From positions 1-35,287 of the forward strand of contig VFGE01000013.1 in the NCBI GenBank assembly GCA_009392515.1: a stretch of 35,287 bases of DNA, given 5' to 3'. The DNA is from SAR202 cluster bacterium (lineage in GTDB: Bacteria > Chloroflexota > Dehalococcoidia > Lucifugimonadales > UBA6952). Positions 1 to 7,277 of this stretch are shown here, piece after piece. Under the pieces are notes generated by a model. It saw only the letters and a list, made by a program, of their open reading frames with translations. It was not told where the DNA came from and made no database searches. Position 1 is the first letter of the stretch; the number at the start of each line of letters is the position of its first letter. The translations under genes and the position numbers were made by a program.

Positions 1-490
1 TACTAAATCTGGAACTATCAACTTAGATTTTGCTGATGTCAAAACAATTATGAGTGGCGCAGGTCCAGCTTGGATGGCTATAGGTAATGCCCGAGGAGAA
101 GATCGAGCTGTTGAAGCTGCTAAAGCAGCTATCAATAGTCCTTTATTAGATGTATCGATAGATGGAGCCAAGGGTGTTTTATTAAATGTTTCAGGTGGAA
201 CAGATCTTACTCTTAATGAGGTCCAAAAAGCAGCGGATCTAATTGAAAGTATTGTAGATCCTGATGCTAATATCATATTCGGTATGTCAAATGATCCAAG
301 ACTGGAAGATGAGGTATCAATAACAATAATTGCTACGGGATTCCAAGCTGTAGAGAATGTGATTCCTAATAGTGACGATCTATTATCACAATTAGATATA
401 GAAGTTTTAGATTCTGAAGATGCATTAGATATACCTCCTTTTATACGTAGGAATAAAACCTTTAATAAAAGAGGAATCTTTGGGCTTTAA
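1..490 (+). CDS. ftsZ: Cell division protein FtsZ, C-terminal part (5' end outside window)
   Basis: FtsZ is the tubulin-like GTPase that forms the division ring at midcell. Only the last 162 codons are present; the reading frame is open from base 2 with no start. What remains is the C-terminal GTPase-activating subdomain: an NLDFADVKTIMSGAG stretch, an SSPLL-like NSPLLDVSIDGAKG segment, NVSGGTDLTLNEV and the IIATGF strand that ends the folded part. After it comes a very short acidic linker of roughly 25 residues, then DIPPFIRR, which matches the conserved C-terminal peptide that binds FtsA/SepF/ZipA-type partners. A basic tail follows this peptide to the stop. A strong terminator lies 50 bases downstream, so ftsZ appears to be the last gene of its transcript. 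The family call is certain; the linker being unusually short is seen directly. Confidence 0.97.
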   Translation, partial: TKSGTINLDFADVKTIMSGAGPAWMAIGNARGEDRAVEAAKAAINSPLLDVSIDGAKGVLLNVSGGTDLTLNEVQKAADLIESIVDPDANIIFGMSNDPRLEDEVSITIIATGFQAVENVIPNSDDLLSQLDIEVLDSEDALDIPPFIRRNKTFNKRGIFGL

Positions 491-540
491 GAACTCAATA
501 AATTAACCAAATTATACTTCCTAAAAGTTTTTATATAAAC

Positions 541-573
541 AAAACACCACAGAATAACATCTGTGGTGTTTTT
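541..573 (+). terminator. Rho-independent terminator after ftsZ
   Basis: The arms AACACCACAGA (543-553) and TCTGTGGTGTT (560-570) are perfectly complementary around a six-base ATAACA loop. Two more A-T pairs flank them, and a run of T follows. This is the clearest intrinsic terminator in the window. It separates ftsZ from the mogA-like gene on the same strand. Confidence 0.9.
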
Positions 574-599
574 GATTTATACGAAAACTTTTCTATGAT
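572..599 (+). promoter_or_regulatory. Candidate sigma70-type promoter for the mogA-trmD transcript
   Basis: TTGATT (572-577) and TATGAT (594-599) are separated by 16 bases and lie just after the ftsZ terminator. The start codon of the mogA-like gene is 38 bases beyond the -10 box. In DNA this A+T-rich such boxes arise easily by chance, so the position after a terminator is the main support. Confidence 0.4.
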
Positions 600-636
600 A
601 AAATGAGCAGAGATATAAAACTGTTGAGAATACAAA

Positions 637-1119
637 ATGTTTGAATTAGGTATTATAACCTGTAGTGACAAAGGCTCCAAAGGACAGAGAGATGATCTTA
701 GCGGTAAATTAATTCAAGAAATTCTTGAAAAAAATGGGTTTCATTTATATTTTTATGCCGTTATACCTGATGATTTCGACACTATAAAAGCCCAGCTTGT
801 AGAACTTTCTGATATTGATGAAATAGATTTAATTATTACCACAGGCGGTACAGGAATTACTAAAAGAGATGTTACTCCCGAGGCAACTAAAGCTATTGTC
901 GAAAAGGAAATATTAGGAATTCCAGAAATCATGAGAGTTAAAACTTATGATCTTAATCCTCTATCAATTATAAGTAGGTCAGTATGCGGTTATAGAAATA
1001 AAACACTAATAATTAATTTACCTGGGAACCCTAGAGCAATTAGTGAATGTTTGAATATAATACTTCCGGTATTAGATCATGCAATCAAATTAATACAAAG
1101 CGATTCTTTAGACCATTGA
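637..1119 (+). CDS. MogA/MoaB-family molybdopterin adenylyltransferase-like protein
   Basis: The 160-residue protein covers the whole MoCF-binding fold. Family members bind molybdopterin and adenylate it before molybdenum insertion (MogA), or serve related roles (MoaB), in the cytoplasm. Visible signatures are an N-terminal LGIITCSDKGSKGQRDD (the GIxTxSD strand typical of MogA/MoaB), TTGGTGITKRD at residues 68-78 and LPGNP at 129-132, followed by a C-terminal helix. Length is normal for the single-domain family; there is no MoeA or gephyrin fusion. The ribosome binding site is weak (TTGAGA). trmD starts 21 bases downstream, so they are probably co-transcribed, although their functions are unrelated. 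Which of MogA or MoaB it corresponds to cannot be settled by eye. It implies molybdenum cofactor use by this organism. Confidence 0.88.
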   Translation: MFELGIITCSDKGSKGQRDDLSGKLIQEILEKNGFHLYFYAVIPDDFDTIKAQLVELSDIDEIDLIITTGGTGITKRDVTPEATKAIVEKEILGIPEIMRVKTYDLNPLSIISRSVCGYRNKTLIINLPGNPRAISECLNIILPVLDHAIKLIQSDSLDH

Positions 1120-1140
1120 TACTGATAAAAGGAAAATCTA

Positions 1141-1866
1141 ATGATTAATTTTGAAGTTTTTTCACTTTTTCCTGACATGTTTGAAACAATATTTAAGGAT
1201 GGCATAATTTCACGAGCTTTAAATAACCAACTAGTAAAGATTAATCTACATGATTGGCGAGATAAATCTACAGATAATTATAAGACAGTAGATGATTATC
1301 AATATGGCGGTGGACCAGGAATGGTTCTAAAACCTGAACCATTGTTTGATAGTGTTGAATCAGTTATTACAAGGAAGAATGTACCTGTGATACTTTTATC
1401 TCCACAAGGAAAGAAATTCGATCAAAAGAAAGCTAGAGAACTTTCAAATTGTGATCAAATAGCTTTAATATGTGGAAGATATGGAGGATTTGATGAAAGA
1501 ATTAGAAAACATTTGGCTACAGAAGAATTAAGCATAGGAGATTACGTTATGAGTGGCGGCGAGTTAGCTGCAATGGTTGTTATTGATACCGTTTCTAGAC
1601 TTTTACCAGGTGTATTGGGAAATGAAGATTCATATAAACTCGATTCTTTCTATTCAGATTTGATACAATATCCACAATACACTCGGCCGTTTTCTTACAG
1701 AGGTTGGGATGTACCCGAAATCTTGTTATCGGGGAATCATAAAGAAATAAATGATTGGAGAAGAAAGCAATCTATAATACGCACAGCAAAAAAACGCCCT
1801 GAGATGATTGATCCTTCAGACCTATCTTTTGATGAATTAAGATTATTAGAACAAAATGATGAATAA
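1141..1866 (+). CDS. trmD: tRNA (guanine-37-N1)-methyltransferase TrmD
   Basis: TrmD methylates N1 of G37 next to the anticodon, using S-adenosylmethionine, and prevents +1 frameshifting. The 241-residue length is typical. The SPOUT trefoil-knot region is plain: YGGGPGMVLKPEPLF, LICGRYGGFDERI, and SIGDYVMSGGELAAM followed by LLPGVLGNEDS. The C-terminal half has YPQYTRP and the LSGNHKEINDWRRKQS segment that recognises the tRNA. The start is supported by AAAGGAAAA upstream. It lies two genes ahead of rplS, as in the widespread trmD-rplS ribosomal operons, but here a membrane-protein gene and a likely rplS promoter come between. Confidence 0.98.
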   Translation: MINFEVFSLFPDMFETIFKDGIISRALNNQLVKINLHDWRDKSTDNYKTVDDYQYGGGPGMVLKPEPLFDSVESVITRKNVPVILLSPQGKKFDQKKARELSNCDQIALICGRYGGFDERIRKHLATEELSIGDYVMSGGELAAMVVIDTVSRLLPGVLGNEDSYKLDSFYSDLIQYPQYTRPFSYRGWDVPEILLSGNHKEINDWRRKQSIIRTAKKRPEMIDPSDLSFDELRLLEQNDE

Positions 1867-1915
1867 TTAAGTCACTAATGTCAATTAATTACCAAGACAA
1901 TTATGGAGAAATAAT

Positions 1916-2482
1916 ATGGAAACATTTTTTTTAACATTTATTGGTTTATTATTATTTCTGGAATCATGGTACATATTGGGTTTTTATCTTGAGTCTAGAT
2001 TATTAGGGATTGTTACCATGATAGGTACGGTACCATTATTAATAGGAATATTTTTATGGGAAATATTCAAATTAGAGATAATTGGATATTCTATACTCGG
2101 CATACCATCGGGCACAGCTTTAATACTTACATTAGTACTTTATTTCTCTTTATGGACCATTTATTTTATAACCTCATCAATAACATATTTATGGTCATAT
2201 AATTCTCGGTTGTTAGGTTTTATATCTCTAATTATTGCTTTTCATTCGCTGATAATCTTTGGTATTCCATGGACCTATCCTGAGCAACAAGTCAGCAATG
2301 GAGCTGCTATGTTTATGAGTATTATTGGGATAATTTTGGGAATAATATCCACAATGAGGTTTTTTCAATTAGCAGTACCCTTTAGGTATATTACAAAGAT
2401 GACAGGATGGTTTTCACTTTTTGGTTCTGTGATTTTATTATTAGTTGCACAGGGTATCATATTGAAATTATTTAATTTTTAA
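1916..2482 (+). CDS. Six-helix membrane protein, possibly AmiS/UreI-like
   Basis: The 188-residue protein is almost wholly hydrophobic, with about six predicted membrane helices (roughly residues 4-24, 29-50, 64-90, 96-118, 128-148 and 163-186) and no signal peptide or soluble domain. The first helix region (LLLFLESWYILG followed by ESRLLGIVTMI) and the middle stretch (ITYLWSYNSRLLGFISLIIAFHS) resemble the repeated pattern of AmiS/UreI channels. Those proteins carry urea or short amides and have the same size and helix number. This is recognition by eye and remains uncertain; an uncharacterised membrane protein is the alternative. No amidase or urease genes lie nearby. GGAG sits just upstream of the ATG. 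Confidence 0.5.
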   Translation: METFFLTFIGLLLFLESWYILGFYLESRLLGIVTMIGTVPLLIGIFLWEIFKLEIIGYSILGIPSGTALILTLVLYFSLWTIYFITSSITYLWSYNSRLLGFISLIIAFHSLIIFGIPWTYPEQQVSNGAAMFMSIIGIILGIISTMRFFQLAVPFRYITKMTGWFSLFGSVILLLVAQGIILKLFNF

Positions 2483-2489
2483 ATAATTT

Positions 2490-2518
2490 TTGACAACTTG
2501 TTGTTTCGCAATTAAACT
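2490..2518 (+). promoter_or_regulatory. Candidate promoter for rplS
   Basis: A perfect TTGACA (2490-2495) is followed after 17 bases by TAAACT (2513-2518), with rplS starting 44 bases beyond the -10 box. The -35 box overlaps a small inverted repeat (ACAAC-TT-GTTGT, 2493-2504) that could be incidental. This is one of the better-looking promoters here. Confidence 0.5.
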
Positions 2519-2561
2519 AATTCAGTGTTATTTAATCATGAAAAATATTAGAGGTAATTAA

Positions 2562-2906
2562 ATGGAACCTAATCAACTGGTTCAAGCCCCAAATAAAGAA
2601 AATATAGATGATTTTTCACCCGGAGATACTATAAAGGTTGATGTTCGTATCATCGAAGGTAATCGAGAGCGTGTACAATCACTAGAAGGTGTAGTAATCG
2701 GAGAAAAAGGTTCTGGATTGCAACGAACCTTCACCTTACGTAGAACAACCAGAGGATTTGGTGTTGAGTTAACTTTTCCAATACACTCTCCTAAATTGGA
2801 GAGTTTGAAGGTTTTGCGTCGTGGAGATGTTAGACGTGCAAAACTTTATTATCTACGAAATCGTTCAGGAAAATCTGCCCGAATCAAGGAAAAAAGACAA
2901 TATTAA
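2562..2906 (+). CDS. rplS: 50S ribosomal protein L19
   Basis: L19 sits at the interface of the large and small ribosomal subunits. The 114-residue protein carries the family signatures [22 protein letters not shown], the [11 protein letters not shown] loop, [21 protein letters not shown] and the basic C-terminal [18 protein letters not shown]. Length is normal. A ribosome binding site (AGAGGT) precedes the ATG by six bases. The gene has its own candidate promoter and is followed closely by priA. Codon-level features look like those of its neighbours. Confidence 0.98.
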   Translation: MEPNQLVQAPNKENIDDFSPGDTIKVDVRIIEGNRERVQSLEGVVIGEKGSGLQRTFTLRRTTRGFGVELTFPIHSPKLESLKVLRRGDVRRAKLYYLRNRSGKSARIKEKRQY

Positions 2907-2930
2907 ATCTTATATTCCTTTGTGAGATTG

Positions 2931-5192
2931 ATGTTATATGCTGAAGTTGCTGTTGATGCACTAATTTTAGAACCTAAAACTTATACGTATTCCATACCTA
3001 AAGATATGAATATATCAGTGGGGCAGATGGTTCAGGTTCCATTAAGAAATAAGTTTGTAGATGGTATTGTTACTGAGGTAAAAGATTCTGTCGACTTGTC
3101 TTATATCAAACCTATATATAAATGTGATGATATAGGTGCTTTACTAAATTCTCATCAAATTTATTTAGCTAGATGGATTAGCGATTATTATTTTACTTCT
3201 TTTTATACATGCTTAGTGTTAATGATTCCACCTGGGTTTTCTAATCGATCTCAACAATATTTACAAGCCCACGAATCTAGTACAAATGATATGCCCGAGG
3301 ATTTATTTAAAGCCTTAGGAAAAAAATTAAAATTCAAAGGAAACATTGATCAGTTAAAAAAATTATTATCAAAAGATTCCGTAATTATTTTAAATAAACT
3401 AATCAAATCTAAAAATATTACTGTTGAATGGGATTGGGTTAACAAAACTACAATGCTTGATGATTTGAGAGTCCAACGATTAAGTGAGGCTGTGGATGTA
3501 AATCCTGTCATTGATAAAACTAAATTTCGGCCTAAAAATATATATACTGATGATTTTATTTTGACAGACTATCAGCATAAAGCTGTGCAAAAATTGAGTG
3601 AAGAAATTAAATCAAATAAGTTTTCAGTTAATTTACTGCATGGTATTACTGGGAGCGGTAAAACAGAAGTATATCTTAGATGTATAGAAGAATGTTTAAA
3701 TTTAAATAAAAGAGTTCTCTTTCTTATTCCAGAAATTTCTTTAATTGATCAAGTTATTAAAGAATTAGAAATGAGATTTCCTGGGAAAATAACTTATTTT
3801 CATAGTTCTATGAAAGCACGTGAACATAGAAAAGTTTGGTGGGATATTCATGCAAATAAATTTGAAGTAGTAGTTGGCCCTAGAAGTGCTTTATTTACTC
3901 CTATTGATAATATTGGATTAATAATCATCGATGAAGAACATGAATGGAATTACAAACAAGAAGAACCTAACCCTAGATATAATGCGCGTTCTGTGGCCAT
4001 GATAAAGGCTGAGAATTTAAATGCAACAGTATTATTGGGTAGCGCTACTCCAGATCTAATAACCTATCATAGAGCCAAAGTAATGGGTTCAATAAATATG
4101 CATGAATTGCCTTATCGTATTTCAGATAAATCCATGAATAGATCCAGTTATTCATGGAGTGACAATTTAGCTGATGTTGAAGTTGTTGATATGAAAGAAG
4201 AATTACAAAATGGCAATACAAGTATATTTAGCACGTCGTTGCTTGATAATATAAATCAGACTGCATATAGGGATGAACAGATAATTTTACTCGTTAATCG
4301 CAGAGGGACTTCTGTTTCTTTAAGATGCCAACACTGCTCTGAGATTGTATCATGCTCGAGTTGTAATGCTGTTCTAACATACCATTCTTCTATAGAAAAA
4401 TTGATTTGTCATCTATGTAACCGTAAATATAATACGAATTATAAATGTAGCAAATGCGAATCTAGTGATATTAAAATGTTAGGTTTTGGAACTCAAAGAG
4501 TTGTATCTGAAATTAAAGAGCATTTTCCTGACTTATTAGTTTCTAGGTGGGATAGAGATATTTCGCAAGAAAATCGACATGATCCAGAAGTGTTACGAGA
4601 TTTTTCTAATGGAAATGCTCAAATATTAGTTGGAACACAGATGGTAGCCAAAGGTCTAAATATACCAAACGTGACATTAGTAGGAATAGTTTTAGCAGAT
4701 ATAGGTTTGTTTATACCTGATTACAGATCAAGTGAAAAAATATTTCAATTGATATATCAAGTCGTTGGCCGTTCTGGACGAGGCGAAAAGCCAGGCAAAG
4801 GCATAGTACAGACATACTTCCCTGATAATTATGTTATTGATTTAGCATCCAAGCAAGATTTTTCTAGTTTTTATGAAGTGGAAGCAAAATTCAGACAAAT
4901 ACATAATTTACCTCCTTATAGTAGGATTGTTAAGTTAGTTTATTCTCATTTTGATCCACAAAGAGCTCAAAAAGAAGCTGAAAGAATGAAGAGAGAACTA
5001 ATGCAAATAAGAAGTAAATGGGATTATTGGTACATTGATATTTCCGGTCCGGTTCCATCCTTTTATAATAAATTGAGAGGAAAATATCGTTGGCAAATAA
5101 TTCTTCGAGGCCCAAATCCACGAGATATTATTAATAGAGTAAAAATCTCTGATAATTGGATTATAGATGTAGATCCTTTGTCGTTTAATTAG
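2931..5192 (+). CDS. priA: Primosomal protein N' / replication restart helicase PriA
   Basis: PriA recognises stalled or repaired replication forks, unwinds the lagging arm and loads the primosome. Counted from the ATG at 2931 the protein is 753 residues, normal for the family. An in-frame GTG at 2922 would add three residues; I prefer the ATG because MLYAEVAVD is the usual PriA beginning and no clear ribosome binding site precedes the GTG. Domains in order: the 3' DNA-binding N-terminal domain, the helicase core with Walker A GITGSGKT (about 238-245) and the DEEH box (about 334-337), then a zinc-binding segment. That segment has eight cysteines in four CxxC pairs (CQHC, CSSC, CHLC, CSKC, about 466-511). 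Helicase lobe 2 follows with VGTQMVAKGLNIPNVTLVG and QVVGRSGRGEKPG. All key motifs are intact. Confidence 0.97.
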   Translation: MLYAEVAVDALILEPKTYTYSIPKDMNISVGQMVQVPLRNKFVDGIVTEVKDSVDLSYIKPIYKCDDIGALLNSHQIYLARWISDYYFTSFYTCLVLMIPPGFSNRSQQYLQAHESSTNDMPEDLFKALGKKLKFKGNIDQLKKLLSKDSVIILNKLIKSKNITVEWDWVNKTTMLDDLRVQRLSEAVDVNPVIDKTKFRPKNIYTDDFILTDYQHKAVQKLSEEIKSNKFSVNLLHGITGSGKTEVYLRCIEECLNLNKRVLFLIPEISLIDQVIKELEMRFPGKITYFHSSMKAREHRKVWWDIHANKFEVVVGPRSALFTPIDNIGLIIIDEEHEWNYKQEEPNPRYNARSVAMIKAENLNATVLLGSATPDLITYHRAKVMGSINMHELPYRISDKSMNRSSYSWSDNLADVEVVDMKEELQNGNTSIFSTSLLDNINQTAYRDEQIILLVNRRGTSVSLRCQHCSEIVSCSSCNAVLTYHSSIEKLICHLCNRKYNTNYKCSKCESSDIKMLGFGTQRVVSEIKEHFPDLLVSRWDRDISQENRHDPEVLRDFSNGNAQILVGTQMVAKGLNIPNVTLVGIVLADIGLFIPDYRSSEKIFQLIYQVVGRSGRGEKPGKGIVQTYFPDNYVIDLASKQDFSSFYEVEAKFRQIHNLPPYSRIVKLVYSHFDPQRAQKEAERMKRELMQIRSKWDYWYIDISGPVPSFYNKLRGKYRWQIILRGPNPRDIINRVKISDNWIIDVDPLSFN

Positions 5193-5199
5193 AATATCT

Positions 5200-5228
5200 T
5201 TGCACTTATCAAATAACAAATCTATAAT
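5200..5228 (+). promoter_or_regulatory. Candidate promoter for def and downstream genes
   Basis: TTGCAC (5200-5205) and a perfect TATAAT (5223-5228) are spaced by 17 bases in the 67-base gap between priA and def. The def start is 32 bases beyond the -10 box. The -35 box is a poor match. Confidence 0.45.
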
Positions 5229-5259
5229 GGATAACTGAAATAAATTAAAAGGCGGTTTC

Positions 5260-5787
5260 ATGTCGATTTTAGAAATTAGAATAGTTCCTGATCCTATTCT
5301 AAAAATGAAAGCACATAAAATAAAAAAAATAGATGATTCGATTAAAACATTAGCATTTGATATGTTTGAAACACTTCAAGACGCTCATGGTGTAGGTTTA
5401 GCAGCGAATCAAGTAGGTGTATTAAAAAGAATCGCTGTCATTCAAACATCATTAGAAGACGATCCAATTTATATTATTAATCCTGAAATTACTGAAATAT
5501 CAGGTGAAAGAGAAGTTGAAGAGGGATGTTTGAGTGTTCCAGGATATATTGGAAATATTTTTAGGTCTGAAAATGTAAAAGTTAAAGCACAAGATTTAGA
5601 TGGAAAAAGAATAAAAATTAATGCTACTGGATTATTGGCACAAGCATTAGAACACGAAATCGATCATCTGAATGGTATTTTGTATTTAGATCATTTAAAA
5701 AGTCATGAAAACCTACGAAAAATTTCTGAAGAAACTGACACTGATATTGAAGGCGAAGAAGTAAGTCCTAAAGAGGTTACCTCATAG
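5260..5787 (+). CDS. def: Peptide deformylase
   Basis: The enzyme removes the formyl group from the N-terminal methionine of new proteins as they leave the ribosome. The three diagnostic motifs are intact: GVGLAANQVG (residues 44-53), EGCLS (88-92) and HEIDH (132-136). Cys90, His132 and His136 are the metal ligands and Glu133 is the catalytic base. The 175-residue length is normal. The start is preceded by AGGCGG. The priA-def order is common in bacteria, but methionyl-tRNA formyltransferase (fmt), the usual next gene, is not present here; a nucleotidyltransferase gene follows after 13 bases. The short acidic C-terminal tail (EETDTDIEGEEVSP) is unremarkable. Confidence 0.98.
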   Translation: MSILEIRIVPDPILKMKAHKIKKIDDSIKTLAFDMFETLQDAHGVGLAANQVGVLKRIAVIQTSLEDDPIYIINPEITEISGEREVEEGCLSVPGYIGNIFRSENVKVKAQDLDGKRIKINATGLLAQALEHEIDHLNGILYLDHLKSHENLRKISEETDTDIEGEEVSPKEVTS

Positions 5788-5800
5788 AAGTTAAAGTATA

Positions 5801-7276
5801 ATGCCGAAAGATATTTTATATAAACATATTACAGATTTGATAACAACTAAATATAAAGATATTACTATTTATGCTTGTGGTGGTTTTGTACGAGATTTAA
5901 TACTAGGTAATGAGCCAAAAGATTTAGATTTAGTCGTTACTAGTAATCCTGAAGTATTTGCTAGAGAACTTTCAAATATTCTTGAATCAAATTATTTTGT
6001 ATTAGATGAAACAAGAAATATCTTTCGCATCACATATAGAACAAGTGATGACATTTTAAACATAGATATTTCAGAGTTAGTTGTATCTATAGAAAATGAT
6101 GCTTTAACTCGTGATTTTACTATTAATTCATTATACATTCCTATCGATAAATTATTTGCTGTAGACTCTATACAACATATTTTGGACCCTTTGGAAGGGT
6201 TCTCACATTTAAATCAAAGAAAACTAATAGTAGTAAGTGAAACGGTATTCAATGATGATTCCATAAGGTTACTTCGTGCAGTGCGTTTATCTGAATTTTT
6301 AGATCTAGAAATAGATAATCAAACAAAAAAACAAATTCGTGATGATGCTAAATTAATACAAAATTGTGCACCTGAAAGAATACATGATGAATTGATGACT
6401 ATTATGTCTTTTGATTCTGGAACTATGAATGCAATTAAACAGTTAAATAATTTAGATTTGTTATTTAATCTAATTCCGGAATTAAAATTGGGTGTAAACG
6501 AAGATCAACCTAAAGAACATTATTGGGATATTTTTGAACATAATGTGCAAACAGTAGGGTATTTTGAAAATATCATTCACTCTAATAATATTGATACTTG
6601 GATCTTAGATGAGATTTATTGGAATCCACAATTAAAAGATTATTTTATGAATGATAATATTTCAGGTTATTCAAGATATTCTATGGTTAAGGTAGCTTGC
6701 CTTTTGCATGATATTGCAAAACCACATACTAAAACAATTGATAATGAAAGAATACGATTTAAAGGTCATCACAGAGAAGGTGCAATAATATCGGAAAAAA
6801 TACTTAAAAACCTTAGATTCTCTAAAAAGCATATACGAGGAATTAGTACAATAATTGATCATCATCTTAGGCCAGGACAAATGAGTCATGAAGGACAACT
6901 TCCTTCAGACAAAGCAATTTATCGTTTTTTCAGAAGTTCAGAAGATTTTGCTATTGATACTATATATTTGAATTTAGCTGATTATTTGGCTGCTCGAGGA
7001 CCACTTTTAGAAAAACAAGAATGGATCGATTATGTAACAAAGGTAAATCATATTTATTTACAGGGTACAAAACAACAAGATGATCCAAAGTATGAGAGAC
7101 TTATTAATGGTAGACAATTAATGCAGGAATTGGGCTTATCAACTGGCCCTATTATTGGTACCATCTTAGAGGAAATTCAAGAAGAGGTAATTTCTGGTAA
7201 AATTACAAAATATGTAGATGCTATTCAATATGCTAAAGTTATATTAAATAGAGAACAAATAGATAAGGAAAAGTGA
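5801..7276 (+). CDS. CCA tRNA nucleotidyltransferase / poly(A) polymerase family protein with HD domain
   Basis: Family members add or repair the 3' CCA end of tRNA using CTP and ATP; close relatives are poly(A) polymerases. The N-terminal class II nucleotidyltransferase domain has CGGFVRD (26-32) and the catalytic DLD pair Asp41/Asp43, then TRDFTINSLYI, the RRDFTINA-type motif. It continues with NDDSIRLLRAVRLSEFLDLEID and the neck domain that recognises RNA. The C-terminal half has an HD phosphohydrolase domain: HD at 303-304 and DHHLRPG further on. Total length 491 fits the HD-containing type. It starts 13 bases after def with only a weak ribosome binding site, which suggests translation coupled to def. 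CCA-adding activity is the likeliest role; eye inspection cannot tell it from an A-adding enzyme. Confidence 0.88.
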   Translation: MPKDILYKHITDLITTKYKDITIYACGGFVRDLILGNEPKDLDLVVTSNPEVFARELSNILESNYFVLDETRNIFRITYRTSDDILNIDISELVVSIENDALTRDFTINSLYIPIDKLFAVDSIQHILDPLEGFSHLNQRKLIVVSETVFNDDSIRLLRAVRLSEFLDLEIDNQTKKQIRDDAKLIQNCAPERIHDELMTIMSFDSGTMNAIKQLNNLDLLFNLIPELKLGVNEDQPKEHYWDIFEHNVQTVGYFENIIHSNNIDTWILDEIYWNPQLKDYFMNDNISGYSRYSMVKVACLLHDIAKPHTKTIDNERIRFKGHHREGAIISEKILKNLRFSKKHIRGISTIIDHHLRPGQMSHEGQLPSDKAIYRFFRSSEDFAIDTIYLNLADYLAARGPLLEKQEWIDYVTKVNHIYLQGTKQQDDPKYERLINGRQLMQELGLSTGPIIGTILEEIQEEVISGKITKYVDAIQYAKVILNREQIDKEK

Positions 7277-7277
7277 T

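Noticed and set aside
491-636. A small RNA or riboswitch between ftsZ and the mogA-like gene
   Set aside because: The only structure is the terminator hairpin; the rest fits a promoter and short leader. No conserved molybdenum-cofactor aptamer is visible.
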